64,000 nucleotides of DNA from Trachythela sp. YZ-2020 (GCA_016169945.1 JADLSH010000395.1:444501-508500), one strand, 5' to 3'; shown: positions 9,392 to 21,195, numbered from the stretch's first letter. The notes: generated from the sequence alone by a model not told the origin. Translations and numbers: made by a program.

Positions 9392-11411
9392 ATGGTTACG
9401 TCCGACCCCCTCAGTCAGCCATTTTTTGTTATTTCTGTGTATAGACTTCCTAGTGCAGAAACTGAATTTCTTACTCATCTTGAAAGCTTTATTCAAGAAA
9501 TTGATGCAGAAAACAAAGAAGTTGTTATTCTTGGGGATATAAATTGTGACCTACTTAAGGTAAATTCGGATCAAGCAACTAAGTCACTTAAAGCAATATA
9601 TGAAATGTATCAACTATCGCAGTTGATTGAGGAATCTACTCGAGTAACTATGACAACTTCCAGTCTTCTTGATCACTTTGTTACCAATAAGCCAGAAAAT
9701 ATATCTAATTCTGGGGTAATTCACACAGGAATTAGTGATCACACATTTTCTAATTGCAATTAGAAAAATTAACATGGCTAAGAAACATCAAAGAAACATT
9801 GTTGAGATTAGAAACATGAAAAATTTTCAACAAAAAAAATTTCCTAAAGATCTAGGAAATGAACCATTGGAATATGTTTACTTTTTCGCTGATGATCCCG
9901 ATAGCATGTGGGACATTTGGAAGCAATTATTTCTTGAAGTTTTGAATAAACATGCACCTTTGCAATGTAAAAAGATAAAGTCAAGTAGAATTCCATGGAT
10001 TACAAAAAATATTAAAAAATTAATAAATGAGAGAGACAAGCTTAAAAGAAAGGCTATTATCCCAAAACTTGAATCAGACTGGCAAAACTTTAAAAAAGCA
10101 AGAAACAAAGTAAACATAGAACTAAAAAATGCCAAAACAGAATACTATTCTAGTAGGATTGCAAATCAAAAACAATGTCCAAAGGAGGCATGGAAAACAA
10201 TAAATTATTTGTTAGGCCGTAAAAATAGACCTACTCAGGTAAATGAGTTAAATATTCGTGAGGAAACTTTACAAAGTCCTGAGGAAATTGCTGAAGGCTT
10301 TAATAAATTCTTCTCAGACATTGGTTCAAGTTTCGCAAGTGAAATTAATAACTCTGACAGTAATTTTCTACAATACATTAAAACATCTGAATCTGAATTC
10401 ACCAATTCCAAAGCTGTAACTGTAGACAACATCAAGTTTCAAAGTACCTGGTATAGTCAACATCTCCAGTAAAATTATTAAAATAGCATCACCTGTTATT
10501 TCTAGCTCATTAACTTATATATTTAATCAAACCATGACCTTATGCTCTTTCCCAAGAGAATGGAAAGTAGCAAGGGTAACACCACTGTATAAAAGTGGTC
10601 AACGAACACGGGTGATACTATAGATGATGTTGAAGTTGCTATGAACACAGACTTAAAGAACCTCAGAAAATGGTTAATAGCAAACAAGCTTAGTCTTAAT
10701 GTTGCAAAAACTGAATTCATGCTAATTGGATCAAAACCAATGATAAATAGTGTCTCGAATCATCAGATTAAAGTTAATATAGACAAAACACCAATTAAAC
10801 AAGTTTTTGAATGCAAGACATTAGGAGTAACTGTTGATCAACATCTCTCCTGGAAAAAAAATACTGAAAATGTATGTAAGAAAATAAATTCAGCACTCGG
10901 TGCCCTTCGTCGTTTGAGGGAATTTGTTGACAGAGACTCGCTTCTCTCTGTTCACAATGCAATAGTGCAAGCATACTTCAATTAGTGTTGTGAAGTATGG
11001 AATGTGTTTGGTGAAACCCAGTCAACAAGACTACAAAAAACTGCGTAATAGAGCAGCTCGCATAATTACATTTCGAGCAATGAAGTTCATCATGATATCG
11101 TGTTAAACGAATTAGGATGGCAACCACTTAAAACGCAACGAAGAAAAGCAAAGGCTAAGGTTATGTTTAAAATTTTAAATAACATGGGACCAAAGAGTCT
11201 CACAAACCTTTTTACTAACAAAAACGAAACGACAAGTTACAATCTTCGGAACGTTTCATCGGCCGTTTGTTTGCCACAACCTCGTACAAACAACATGAAA
11301 AAGAGTTTCATGTTTGATGGGGTATTCATATGGAACTCTTTAGCAAAGGAAATAAGAGAAAGCAAATCACTGCAAATCTTTGAACACAAAATCGCTACTC
11401 ACAACTGGTAA
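9392..11411 (+). pseudogene. LINE ORF2: partial APE endonuclease and RT without its catalytic core
   Basis: The endonuclease begins mid-domain (SVYRLPSAETEF, then VVILGDINCDLL, then GISDH near 9735). About the first 90 expected residues are gone, directly after ORF1. Frame 9735-10472 is the linker and N-terminal RT, continuing out of frame to REWKVARVTPLYKSG near 10590. There the sequence jumps to DTIDDVEVAMNTDLKNL (near 10615). The stretch with the KAFDTVDH, GVPQGS and YADD motifs is deleted. The thumb/C-terminus follows (10641-10985, then 11100-11411, ending near VFIWNSLAKEIRES). Further single-base frameshifts occur around 10985 and 11050. Confidence 0.8.
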
Positions 11412-11623
11412 TAACCAGTTGTAAATAATTTGTAAAATACCGTAACTTTATTCTTATTGGATTATTGGTATATTAATACCTTAGTTGATACTTTATACTT
11501 TTTTAGACGGCTTGAACGATTATTTGTACTTGTACTAGTTTATATTTAATACTTCTCTTTATTGATGTACACGCCTTTCATGGAAAACAGCTTTTGTTGA
11601 TGTTATTAGCGTGTATAAATAAA

Positions 11624-11652
11624 ATCTATCTATCTATCTATCTATCTATCTA
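11624..11652. repeat. (TCTA)n 3' tail of the LINE
   Basis: Seven TCTA units immediately after AATAAAA. This marks the 3' end of the element and the boundary with the next one. Confidence 0.9.
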
Positions 11653-12255
11653 AGCGCGTATACAGGGATCGTGCATTTCGATGGAAGATCTTCCTGCAAA
11701 CCCCAGCGTTCTGTTGGCTTTCGCACATACAGTAGCAACTTGCTCGCTCCATTTGGATCCGCAGTGATCAAAACGCCGAGATATTTTTGCACAGAGCAAA
11801 GGATTCTCTACTATAACGCCATGATTAAACAACTGATGATGTATGGCTCAACTGTCTGGTCGGCGTGCTCTCGTGAGAATTTAGAAAGGGTTCTGCGACT
11901 GCAAAAGCGAGCTGCAAGGGTCATATTAGACGCTGACACGCGAGCGAATAGTGTCGAGCTCTTCAAAGAGCTAAAGTGGTTGCCTTTCTTCTGTGAAATT
12001 AAAAGTATAAATGTTTTTAAGACATCCTTAAGAACCTTTTATAGTGACATTTTAAAGGATATGGACCATTTTAAAGTATTTTAATAGTACTTAATAGTAT
12101 TTTATCTTAAATTCCTACTAAATTATATGCATGCCCATGTGCGGCTATTTATTCTGTAAACATATTTTTGTATTAATAGTTAGGAGGGCCGCTGGTTCAT
12201 CAGTTTCACTGTCATGCGTTTACCCTCATTAATAAAGTGATTGATTGATTGACAG
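11653..12255 (+). mobile_element. 5'-inverted LINE 3' end with ATTG-type tail
   Basis: The plus strand from about 11800 to 12084 encodes an RT C-terminus (RILYYNAMIKQLMMYGS, then LQKRAARVILDADTR, then LFKELKWLPFFCEI) and ends in an AATAAAG plus (TGAT)n tail at 12230-12253. The preceding 11653-11790 encodes, on the minus strand, the part of the same protein that should come just before it (KWSEQVATVCAKANRTLGF). This head-to-head order is the classic product of twin-primed LINE insertion: a truncated copy with its 5' piece inverted. Confidence 0.75.
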
Positions 12256-12269
12256 CCTTTCTGATAAGC

Positions 12270-12784
12270 GAAGTGTTGGTATGATCATCTTTGGTCAAGT
12301 GATATAATAACTGCACGGAATTCACATTTCTTGTCACCGTGAGAACGCCACATCCGACACCACTGGTTGATTTTATCAAAATCGCATTGGAAATGTGTAA
12401 CGTCTTCTGCTGTTCTTATGGCACGATAACACTTAGTGTCATCAGCAAACAGTGCTACAGACGATGCCGTTGTCTGTTGAGGTAGGTCATTGACGTACAT
12501 AAGAAACAGTAGAGGACCAAGGATTGAACATTGAGGAACACCTGATAGTTCGGGGATTGGTAGCGATGATTTGCCCAGGAAGGTGACTTTCTGATGGCGG
12601 TCTGTAAGGTAGTTTTGAAACCATTTCAACAAAGTTTCCACAAACTCCAAAGTAGCTTAGTTTCTTGAGCAGAAGCTGATGATCCACCTTGTCGAAAGCT
12701 TTAAAAAAATCGAGATAAAGAATATCAGTTTGGATTCTTTGGTCGCGCGATTTTCCAATCTTATGAAGAACTTGTAGCAACTTG
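12270..12784 (-). pseudogene. LINE RT core fragment, antisense
   Basis: On the minus strand: LYLDFFKAFDKVDHQ (RT motif A region, near 12700), then NYLTDRHQKV, then GVPQCSILGPLLF (near 12520, Cys replacing the usual Gly), then LFADDTKCY (catalytic DD, near 12440), then CDFDKINQWC. A frameshift lies near 12640. Both ends are truncated, the right one at the 7-bp satellite and the left one against the 5'-inverted LINE. CR1/L2-like RT. Confidence 0.8.
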
Positions 12785-13202
12785 TAGCTGTTAGCTGTTA
12801 GCTGTTAGCTGTTAGCTGTTAGCTGTTAGCTGTTAGCTGTTAGCTGTTAGCTGTTAGCTATTAGCTATTAGCTGTTAGCTGTTAGCTGTTAGCTGTTAGC
12901 TGTTAGCTGTTAGCTGTTAGCTGTTAGCTGTTAGCTGTTAGCTGTTAGCTGTTAGCTGTTAGCTGTTAGCTGTTAGCTGTTAGGTGTTAGCTGTTAGCTG
13001 TTAGCTGTTAGCTGTTAGCTGTTAGCTGTTAGCTGTTAGCTGTTAGCTGTTAGCTGTTAGCTGTTAGCTGTTAGCTGTTAGCTGTTAGCTGTTAGCTGTT
13101 AGCTGTTAGCTGTTAGCTGTTAGCTGTTAGCTGTTAGCTGTTAGCTGTTAGCTGTTAGCTGTTAGCTGTTAGATTGTTAGCTGTTAGCTGTTAGCTGTTA
13201 GC
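12785..13202. repeat. Heptamer satellite (TTAGCTG)n, about 60 copies
   Basis: An almost perfect 7-bp tandem array 417 bp long, with only a few variants (TTAGCTA twice, TTAGGTG once, one ATTG insertion near 13173). It abuts the broken end of an RT fragment. Confidence 0.97.
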
Positions 13203-14990
13203 CATTCAGCGACGACACAGATTAATGACGTATGTCATTACAAAATAAGAAATAATGCTTTTATGGTTATTTATGAATGGCAATATTGGCAATATTGCGA
13301 TGGGTAAAGTACATTTTCTGCCAATCGAAATTTTGTAAAGTCTATTTACCTCCTATAGGTGGATATCACTTTACGTTATCACCGCCATGTTGGATGAACT
13401 TGACAAAGGACACACTTGTTTGTTTGTTTGTTTGTTTACTTGTTTGTTTGTTTGTTTGTTTGTTTGTAGTAAGAAATTATAAGAAATTACGACGCCATGT
13501 CCAGTTAGGGAGATAATTTATTCATAAAGTGGGCACCGTTTTGTCCGAAACATCTGGCAATTAGTGAAACAAACTTAGAATGGGAGACTCATATCCTTAT
13601 TATGTATTCTTAAACAACAAAAATCTTCAAATTTTGATCACGTGAAGTGCTTTATACCTGGTAAAATTCGCCCGGCTTCAAAGCAATTCCAGTGGTAATA
13701 TGGCTCCATTCATTTTAAAAATAAAATGCTTGAATTTTACGCCCTTTAATAATTCCAAAACAATCGAAGTAAACCAAAATGCATCCAGTAAAAATATTTT
13801 CAGCTGGTGAGAATTTAAAGATGGCCTTGTTGGTGTTTTACTGAACCATGGTTGATCATCAAAGACAAGGTATTATACATTACAGGCTACAGATATTAAA
13901 CCCAGTAATTTCAAAAACTGTTAGATGCTATACTTTACTGACTTTATCACATAGAGAATAGCATAAGATTACAACTCTATGTTTCAGATGTAAAAGACTA
14001 GTTGAAAAAGTCAAACTGATGGAATAAATATATATATATTTCACTGACGTACCTATTGCATTGCGTATTCCTATGGTTGTTCTCTTTAATTCTACTCCTA
14101 TTGCATGGCGCTTGATGATAAAGACTCTTCTGAATTCGTTCCTGGTTCAAATACTCGGAAACTTTTATTCCAAAGCTTGCATCTGTCTAGCACTTTGACT
14201 CTAAACAGTCTGGTAACATCAAGCATGTCCATGCACGACGCGATTTGCATGTTGAACAAAATGAAGTGGGTGAAAGCACCTAGTTCGTTTTTGATATGAA
14301 GTTAAAACATTCTTGGAAATAAATATTTTAATCATCTTATCACGACATCGTTTGAATATAAAAAAATTATATTTATCGCTTCCACACATTTAATATTCTT
14401 TGCACTATAAAAATAAAGCTTGTCCCCATTTTCAAAACATTGATCTAATGCTATTTTTACTTTGTAGTGCAGGAACATTTTTTCCACTAATTCGATCTTG
14501 CATTAATTTTTTCCCTTCCTTTTTCCTTGCGCGGTGTTTTTTGGCCTCCCCCCCTAAACTTTTCTAATGGTCCGCCCTTTATAGAATCATAACAAACGAG
14601 AACAATATAGTCAGCTATTTTTTGTCAAAAATTTTTTTTGTAGGCATATAGTGAAAATAACCCTCTGTATACACATGCAAACGAGGCTTGACTAATTCTC
14701 TTTATCTCAAAATGAAAATTGTGAATTTCGTATACAATGTGTCTATTTTGGATGCACCTTCGTTGAGGTATATTGTCGGGAAATTAGATTGTCCTTTTTA
14801 CTGCTCAAGGTGTGAACATGCGTTTAGACGAGCAAAAAATTTTATTAAAATTTTTTGAAACATTTGGATGTAGAACATATCGTGTCAGGTAAATTATTCG
14901 AAGTGTTAAATTTTTCGACTATTTTAAACATTGTTTAATAGTCTTTATTGGAAATGTAAAACAAATCTAAAATGGCGCATGCACCTATTT
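13203..14990. other. No gene recognised
   Basis: AT-rich, with only short frames, none with recognisable motifs. It contains a (GTTT)n microsatellite at about 13417-13467 with one interruption. The portion from about 14760 onward is the first part of the 1.2-kb tandem unit described for 15.0-17.7 kb. Confidence 0.6.
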
Positions 14991-15016
14991 TGCGTGTTTC
15001 AATTTATACGCACAAC

Positions 15017-15260
15017 TTCGCCTGAAGGCGGTGAAAACTTTTCAATTCGGTGATTCAGTATATAAGTGTCATGTCGAACAATGGTTGTATTATACATTTA
15101 GATCTTTTAACCACTTCAGGTCGTCAAATTGATAAGACATGCATAATATCCAGCACCGTCCAGAGGGATGCAGCTGGTCTATATATGTTAAAAGTTATAA
15201 ACAGTTTTATCCATAAAAGAAATAATAATCTCTATAAAGGAAAAACAACAGTCAAGTTAC
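15017..15260. repeat. Conserved hairpin block, copy A of a tandem unit
   Basis: Begins GGCGGTGAAAACTTTT, then TTCAGTATATAA, CCACTTCAGGTCGTCAAATT and CATAATATCCAGC. A CCAGC/GCTGG stem follows, holding GTCCAGA in its loop, then TATCCATAAAAGAAA. There is no convincing ORF. Three other copies are at 16225, 17450 and 37150. Conserved words against a diverged background suggest a repeat with a structured core. Function unknown. Confidence 0.65.
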
Positions 15261-16224
15261 TGTAGGACAGATCGACTTTCTGTCTTTTGAATGATTTGTA
15301 TTCAAGAATTGAACAATCGAGTGATATAGTGCTTAATTTTCTACATCCAACCTTTGCTTTTAACGCGCGCAATTTCTAAACTGGTAAAAGCCATATTAAT
15401 ACATTATACATTACATTTCTTCAAATTATATTTTTAAATTCGACATAAAATAGCTTTCATTTTCCTGTTTAAGTCCCGCACAAAGCGCGTGCGCGCACTT
15501 ACACAATACATTGTCAAGCTCATGTCTTTATAGTTGCTGAATGTGAATAAAACCACGAAAATTGCGGTTTCTAAAAAAACTCTTCTATGCCACAAATTTT
15601 TAAATCATCAAATATATTAGAAGCAAAACGTTTTTTAGTGACAACATAAAGGCGAACCCCTTTGCCGAAATACGACGGGTGTGTTTTCATCTTTATTCTT
15701 AGTATTTACTGGCATGAGGGCGTTATGAAACTTGTACCCAAGAAGTTATATAAGTGACTTTACATATAATATTATTTGAATATTAGCTTAATTGTTTACT
15801 ATTACTGTTAGCAAATTTGTTTTATTTACTGAAATGGAGAATTTATCAAAAGTTGATGCTAGAATCACTATATATACGATAAAGTTTGAACTGCAAGTGG
15901 ACTTGGTAAAGATAATCCTTGACATGGAAACGAGGTTTGAATTTCTGCTGTTATAATAATTGAGAATTCCTAGAATGTTTGTATTTTTGAATCCATTTGC
16001 CCAATTTGTGTCTGGAAATTAAATAATTTTATGCCGTTCGGGCTCTACAGTAGTCAATAGTTGCATTAAAAAAACACGAATTGTTATTTAAATATTTTGG
16101 ACATATGTAAATATGGAAAATGTTGTGGCTGGTGAATTTTTAGGAAAGTTGTATTTTCATCTGCATGCATGTTCGAGCGTAAAATCGCGATTTTTTCAAT
16201 GTTTGTATATCCTCTTCACATTTC

Positions 16225-16470
16225 AACTCAGATGACAGCGGTGAAAGCGTTTGAATTTAATAATTCAGTATATAATTTGGTTGTCTAAACGATGGGGAAA
16301 ATGTCTTTCCAAATCTACCTGCCACCTTTTCCGCCTGAGCATGCGCCATAATTCAAATTGCCATATAAATAGAAGCATAACGGCCAGTCACGTCCAGACG
16401 CGTGCAGCTGGCCTTTATATATGTGTGGAATAATATTATCCATAAAAGAAATGGAAGCTCAACAACCAAA
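16225..16470. repeat. Conserved hairpin block, copy B
   Basis: Starts 1208 bp after copy A. Shares AGCGGTGAAAGC, AATTCAGTATATAAT, the hairpin GGCCAG...CTGGCC with CACGTCCAGACGCGTG inside, TTTATATATGTG and TATCCATAAAAGAAA. This copy has the strongest stem. Confidence 0.6.
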
Positions 16471-17449
16471 TTAAGGTAGGAAAAAAATTGGAATTTGGCT
16501 TTTGCAATATTTTTCTTAATTTCAAACACATTCTACTGATATATAGTGTTAAAGTTGCATGAAATGTAAGTCTGCATCTTTGGGTTAACGCGCGCAACGT
16601 CTCTATATAGTTTGTAATAGCAGTGCATGTGTATACACACATATGCACATTATAGCGCAGAGTGATCAGGCTGTTAAACTATTAAATTCCACGCAGTTAA
16701 AAATTCTTATATAGCTATGTCTTTAAAAACACATACACGATGCAAAATTTTAAACATTGTGCTACAGCTGTGTTTTAGTAATTTGACTTTACATAGATTT
16801 ATTATTATAAAAATATATCACGACGATACACACAGTGGTGTAGATGGGGGGGGGGTGGGGGCGCTTGGGGGCTTAGCTCTCTTTCCTCAAGCTATGGGAG
16901 GCTGAGTCCCCCTTTTTTTTTGGAAAAATGCTTGAGAATATACATTTTTTTCCATTGCTTTCATTCTCCAAGCATCACTTATAACTATTTCAGGCATGAA
17001 TATCGTATAAAAACATGTTATCATGGGATTGGGGGTAACATGCTCGTTTAGAGAGCCCCCTACTTGTGAATTTAGTTCTACAAAACTGGATACACAAACT
17101 CATCACACATCAAACTTTTAAACCGAAAAAATTCTCCTGCCTTTTTAAATATAAGTTGAGTCGGGGGGCGGGACAATTTGTCTAATTTGGACTTTTTTGT
17201 TGGGAAATTAAATTGTTCTTTTACTGTTCAAGGCGTGTAGTTGCGTTAGATGAGCAAAAATTGTTGAAACACTGTGTCAGTTGAATTTTTCGAAGAGATT
17301 TATTTATATCTTCTCGTGAGTAAACGGATGATTATTGCTTGGTAATATTGTATATATAATAATGTTGTTTCATTTTTATTGGGAAAGTAAAAGAAATCTA
17401 AAATAGTGGACCATATTCGTATTTTGCGTGCTTAAAATACGAAAAACGT

Positions 17450-17710
17450 TGACTGAAAGCGGTAAATACTTTTTAAATTGCAGGTGATTGAGTATATAAT
17501 TAAGTGTCATGTCAAATCAATAGTAGAAATATCCATTTAGATCTATTAACCACTTCAGGCCGTCAAATTATAGGACATACATAATATCCAGACAAGTCCA
17601 GATGGTTGCGCCTGATATATATACGTTTAAAAATTTAAAATAATATCCTTAAGAGAACTGATAATATGCTTTCTATAAAGAAAGAACAACAGTCATTCTG
17701 GTTCTTGAAT
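17450..17710. repeat. Conserved hairpin block, copy C
   Basis: Starts 1225 bp after copy B. Shares AAAGCGGTAAATACTTTT, GATTGAGTATATAATTAA, CCACTTCAGGCCGTCAAATT, CATAATATCCAGA and GTCCAGA. Flanking unit sequence also repeats, for example ATTGGGAAAGTAAA at about 17379 and again at 17914. Confidence 0.65.
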
Positions 17711-18428
17711 GATATTTAGTTTTAAATACATTAAAGAAATCCGCTTCTCCATTCATGCTATAACTATAGTTGTATTTAAACTACCGAAACTGCATGCGGT
17801 TCAAAAATGTTTTTGTATATTCGAACAAAAAAATGTTGTAACAGGTGAATAATTTTGTGGAATCGTTATATATTAATCTGTAGGTATTCATCACCATTTT
17901 CAATATTGCTCAGTCTTTATTGGGAAAGTAAAGGTGATGCTATACACGCGACATTTTTCAGGGGCGCACATTAGGGGAAGTGTGGGGGGTGTGACACCCT
18001 CCAAGATTTGCGAAATATGCATGAAAAGTCGGTCCCAAAAAGTTTATGGGACAAAAAAAGTCGGTCCTGTTTAAATCTGAAACATAAAAGTCGGTCCGGT
18101 TTAAATCTGAAACATGGGTGTAATTTACAATTGACCAATGAAAATAACGAAAACTCATGATAAAAACTGCGAAGTTATACTGGCAGCGAATATTCCAAGC
18201 CGTCCATACTCGCCTTGGCGCTGTCAAAAACTCGAAATAAACATCTTCCATCAACATGACAGACTGTTTACTATGGTATCAGATTACAACAAGCCCGCGG
18301 CGCAACAAAGACGCACATTGTCATATTGTGTTCAACGTCTGCATTTCAAGCCGCGAGAAGTGGTATTTGTCATGCAGTCGTATGACACTGAAAATTTGAA
18401 AGGCAACTATTCTGACAGATCATATTAC

Positions 18429-19235
18429 ATGGCGGACAAAAACACAAGCCACCAAGCGCGCTGCGCAAAATTTAATAATACTCACCTATGTACGCCTGTT
18501 AAAGCAGTAAAAACTAAAATAACAAAATCCAACACACCAGAGACAAGAATAATGGAGGAAAAGAAGGAGAAAAAGACGTAGATATGCGGCAAATTCAAGA
18601 TGTTTACGACCATGATGACGAAATTGGAGAAGCTTGACGGAATAGAAACAGACATGAAAGAGATAAAACACTCTTTAGAATTCGCACATGCTGAAATAGA
18701 TGATTTAAAAAAAGAAAATGAAGCAAATAAAGCCAACCAAGATAATGCTAGGGAAAGAATCGGAAAACTAGAAGAAGACAACGCCACATTACGCAACAAA
18801 ATAGATGACCTACAAGCGAGATCAATGCGCGACAATCTACTGTCATTTAACATACCGGAACACGACAAAGAGGACACCAGGAAAATAATTCACGAGCTAC
18901 TGGAAACGAAAATGGAAATAAACGACGCAAGTAATCAATTCATGATTGACCGGTCCCATATAATTGGGAGAAAAAGAGAAGGAAATTGTAAACCGCGACC
19001 GATCGTGGTCAAATTTAACTATCACCAGGACAGACAAAATGTGCGGCTAAACGCTAGGAAACTTAAAGGAACAAATATCGGAGTAGCTGAACAGTTCCCA
19101 GAAGAGATCGAAAGCGTGAGAATGACATTATACGCTGAACTAAAAAAAGCCAAAGCAGAAGGTAAAAGAGCCAAAATAGTAATAGATAAATTAATAATTG
19201 AAGAGCAAGTCTTTATGTTTAATAATAAGTCTTGA
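18429..19235 (+). pseudogene. LINE ORF1: coiled coil and L1 ORF1p-like nucleic-acid-binding domain
   Basis: An open frame of about 268 codons starting with MADKNTS, broken once by a TAG stop at 18579-18581. Residues about 60-130 form a heptad-rich coiled coil (DDLKKENEANK, then KLEEDNATLRNKIDDLQ). The region after it (NLLSFNIPE, IDRSHIIGR, RPIVVKFNYHQDR, LKGTNIGVAEQFPEEI) matches the RNA-recognition-like and C-terminal domains of L1-type ORF1 proteins, which bind the element's RNA. The stop lies upstream of the coiled coil, so a product starting at the Met near 18600 would keep both domains. Confidence 0.75.
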
Positions 19236-19546
19236 AAACGTGAAACCTGATAGTCTATATACCGTAGTCTATATTTCACCAACTAAACACAGTTTATAGT
19301 TTATTTCACATCTCAAATATTGCACTATAAACCTTTCCAACGGCAATCACCACTCTTAACAATGAGCAAAAGAAGAAATGTTCTACTTGCTTCAAAACTA
19401 TTCAAAAAACACAAAAATCTATTGAATGTCTCATATGTACCAAATGGTTTCACGCTGTGCCGGCATGCACAAAATCTTTCAATTGGCTATTACTATAACA
19501 AGGAACGGGGAATCGAGGAATGGGGAATGGAGAACGGGGAATGGGG

Positions 19547-19690
19547 AATACTAAAATGCGGAATCTCTAAATTAAAACCAGGAATACTAAAACGCGGAAT
19601 CTCTAAAACAAGGAATACTAAAACGCGGAATCGCTAAAACAAGGAATACTAAAACGCGGAATCTCTAAAACAAGGAATACTAAAACACTA
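19547..19690 (+). repeat. 30-bp repeat array, left arm
   Basis: About five copies of GGAATACTAAAACGCGGAAT plus CTCTAAAACA. The right arm carries about eight or more copies in reverse complement (31800-32060), so the arms have expanded unequally. Confidence 0.9.
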
Positions 19691-20513
19691 AATTGGGTAA
19701 TCTTTTATATAGACTTTATATTAATATAAAAACGCGTAGCTGAAACCGAAATACGAACCCGAAACATCTTCAAAATTTCGGGGTTTCAAGGCAAATGATA
19801 CTATATTGCTCAGTACCGTTGGAAAGAGTTAAACTTTGTTAATGATTTCCATCAAGCACTTCAGTTCACCTGGGAGATCAGTGAGGCCAGTGTATCATTC
19901 CTAGACATTCTCATTTCTATCAATGGCAATAGCCTGAGCACATCTGTCTTTTACAAGCCTACTGACTCCCACAGCTATCTTCTCTTCTCATCCTGTCATC
20001 CTAAGCACCCTAAGTACTCTCAATTCTTACGTCTTCGTCGCCTCTGCAGTGAAGACGACGACTTTGATGCCAAATGTTCAGAAATGAGAGGTTTTTTTGT
20101 GAATCGTGGTTATCCCTCCCACCTTTTAGATACTGCCCTTAACAAGGCCTCCCTTATACCCCGTTCAGACACCTTAAGAGAACCTTCGGTTTCAATTTCT
20201 AATCAAAAAGTACCTTTAGTTTTAACCTTTCATCCCTTCAATTTTAAACTAAGGGACATCATTTGCCGGAATTTTAATCTACTTAAAAATGACCCTGCAA
20301 CGTCTTCCATTTTCTCCGAGACCCCACTAGTCTCTTTTCGACACAGTAAAAACATCCGGGAAACCCTAGTGAACAGCTGGTAATTGATAAAACTAGAATA
20401 GTGAGGCGAATAGTGCGAATAGTCGACGAATAGTACGAATAGTCGACGAATAGTACGAATAGTCCGCGAATAGTCGACGAATAGTACGAATAGTCGACGA
20501 ATAGTGCAAATAG

Positions 20514-20626
20514 ACCCACGACTTTCGGCAGAGCGTTGACTGACTCTTTTCACATGAGCCCGTAGCGAGAATGGAACCCACGATCTCAGAGGTGAAAGGC
20601 GATTGCTCTGACGACTGCGCACCCCC
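20514..20626 (-). mobile_element. tRNA-derived SINE fragment
   Basis: The reverse complement matches the 5' about 110 bp of the full SINE at 59350: tRNA-like A box (GTCAGAGCAATCGCCTTTCA), GATCGTGGGTTC B-box area, then GTGAAAAGAGT and GTCAACGCTCTGC. It is truncated downstream into the GAATAGT array. Confidence 0.75.
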
Positions 20627-21028
20627 TTTGCACCTTGGTTATCCAAGTTAAACAGGGGTGTGCACCCTTGTGTTCCCCCTATAAATCCACCACTGATTTT
20701 TCTATCTTAGGCACAAAACACTTCAGATTGAATTTCGCAGTGACTCTTTGAACTACCACCAAGGGGATCATCAAACACCTGTACTTGAAAAATGTTGCAA
20801 ACCGTATCAACACATACTTGCAATGAAAATCCTGTTGGATAAATCAGTGTCTTCCGTTTATCCAACTTGTTCAAGGGTTCCCAAAAGATGCAAAAGCAAC
20901 TGTGTCTTCTTAGTGGACACTTCGAAGTTGAAGTCACCCAAAGATGTTCTGGCTTTCAATATTATTAAGGGAACTATTAAACAAATATTTAACAGGAAGT
21001 AGAATGACAATCACTAGAATGACATCCC

Positions 21029-21195
21029 TAAAGCTGGTTTTCCACTAGGCGAATTTGTTCGCGCGAAGCGAAGCGACAAGTAAAAGAGTACGAACTGATC
21101 CAACTTTTTCGCGAATTTTTTCGTTGACCAATTACATTGCCGAAATTTGGTTTTCGCTTCGCGCGAACAAATTCGCCTAGCGGAAAACGGGCTTA
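21029..21195. mobile_element. Hairpin MITE
   Basis: TIRs of about 42 bp (TAAAGCTGGTTTTCCACTAG against TTAAGCCCGTTTTCCGCTAG, both continuing CGAATTTGTTCGCGCGAAG) enclose 80 bp. The ends resemble those of the MITE at 60357, suggesting one superfamily with TA- or TTAA-like targets. Confidence 0.75.

Larger units (their letters stand above)
8119..11652 (+). mobile_element. CR1/L2-like LINE with SGNH-esterase ORF1, internally deleted
   Basis: A complete-looking layout on the plus strand: ORF1 (8119-9350) with coiled-coil and esterase; ORF2 (9392-11411) with remnants of endonuclease and RT; and a 3' end at a (TCTA)n run (11624-11652), as is usual for L2/CR1-type LINEs. The 5' end is not defined and may reach back towards 7.8 kb. 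Two coding segments are missing: the first part of the endonuclease and the RT core containing the catalytic aspartates. The copy cannot encode a working RT. Confidence 0.8.

Noticed and set aside
12785..13202. Telomere or telomere-like array
   Set aside because: The unit is TTAGCTG, not TTAGGG; it is internal and flanked by TE sequence, so satellite expansion is the simpler explanation.
16838..17165. hAT MITE starting CAGTGGTGTAGATGGGG
   Set aside because: No matching inverted end or 8-bp duplication could be found.
18138..18428. Extra N-terminal coding sequence of the LINE ORF1
   Set aside because: Open, but it lacks coiled-coil or domain character and the better ATG (MADKNTS) lies at 18429; treated as 5' UTR.
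20230..20646. Frames with repeated TIRRLFVLFVDYS-like words
   Set aside because: Produced by the GAATAGT array; not a repeat protein.
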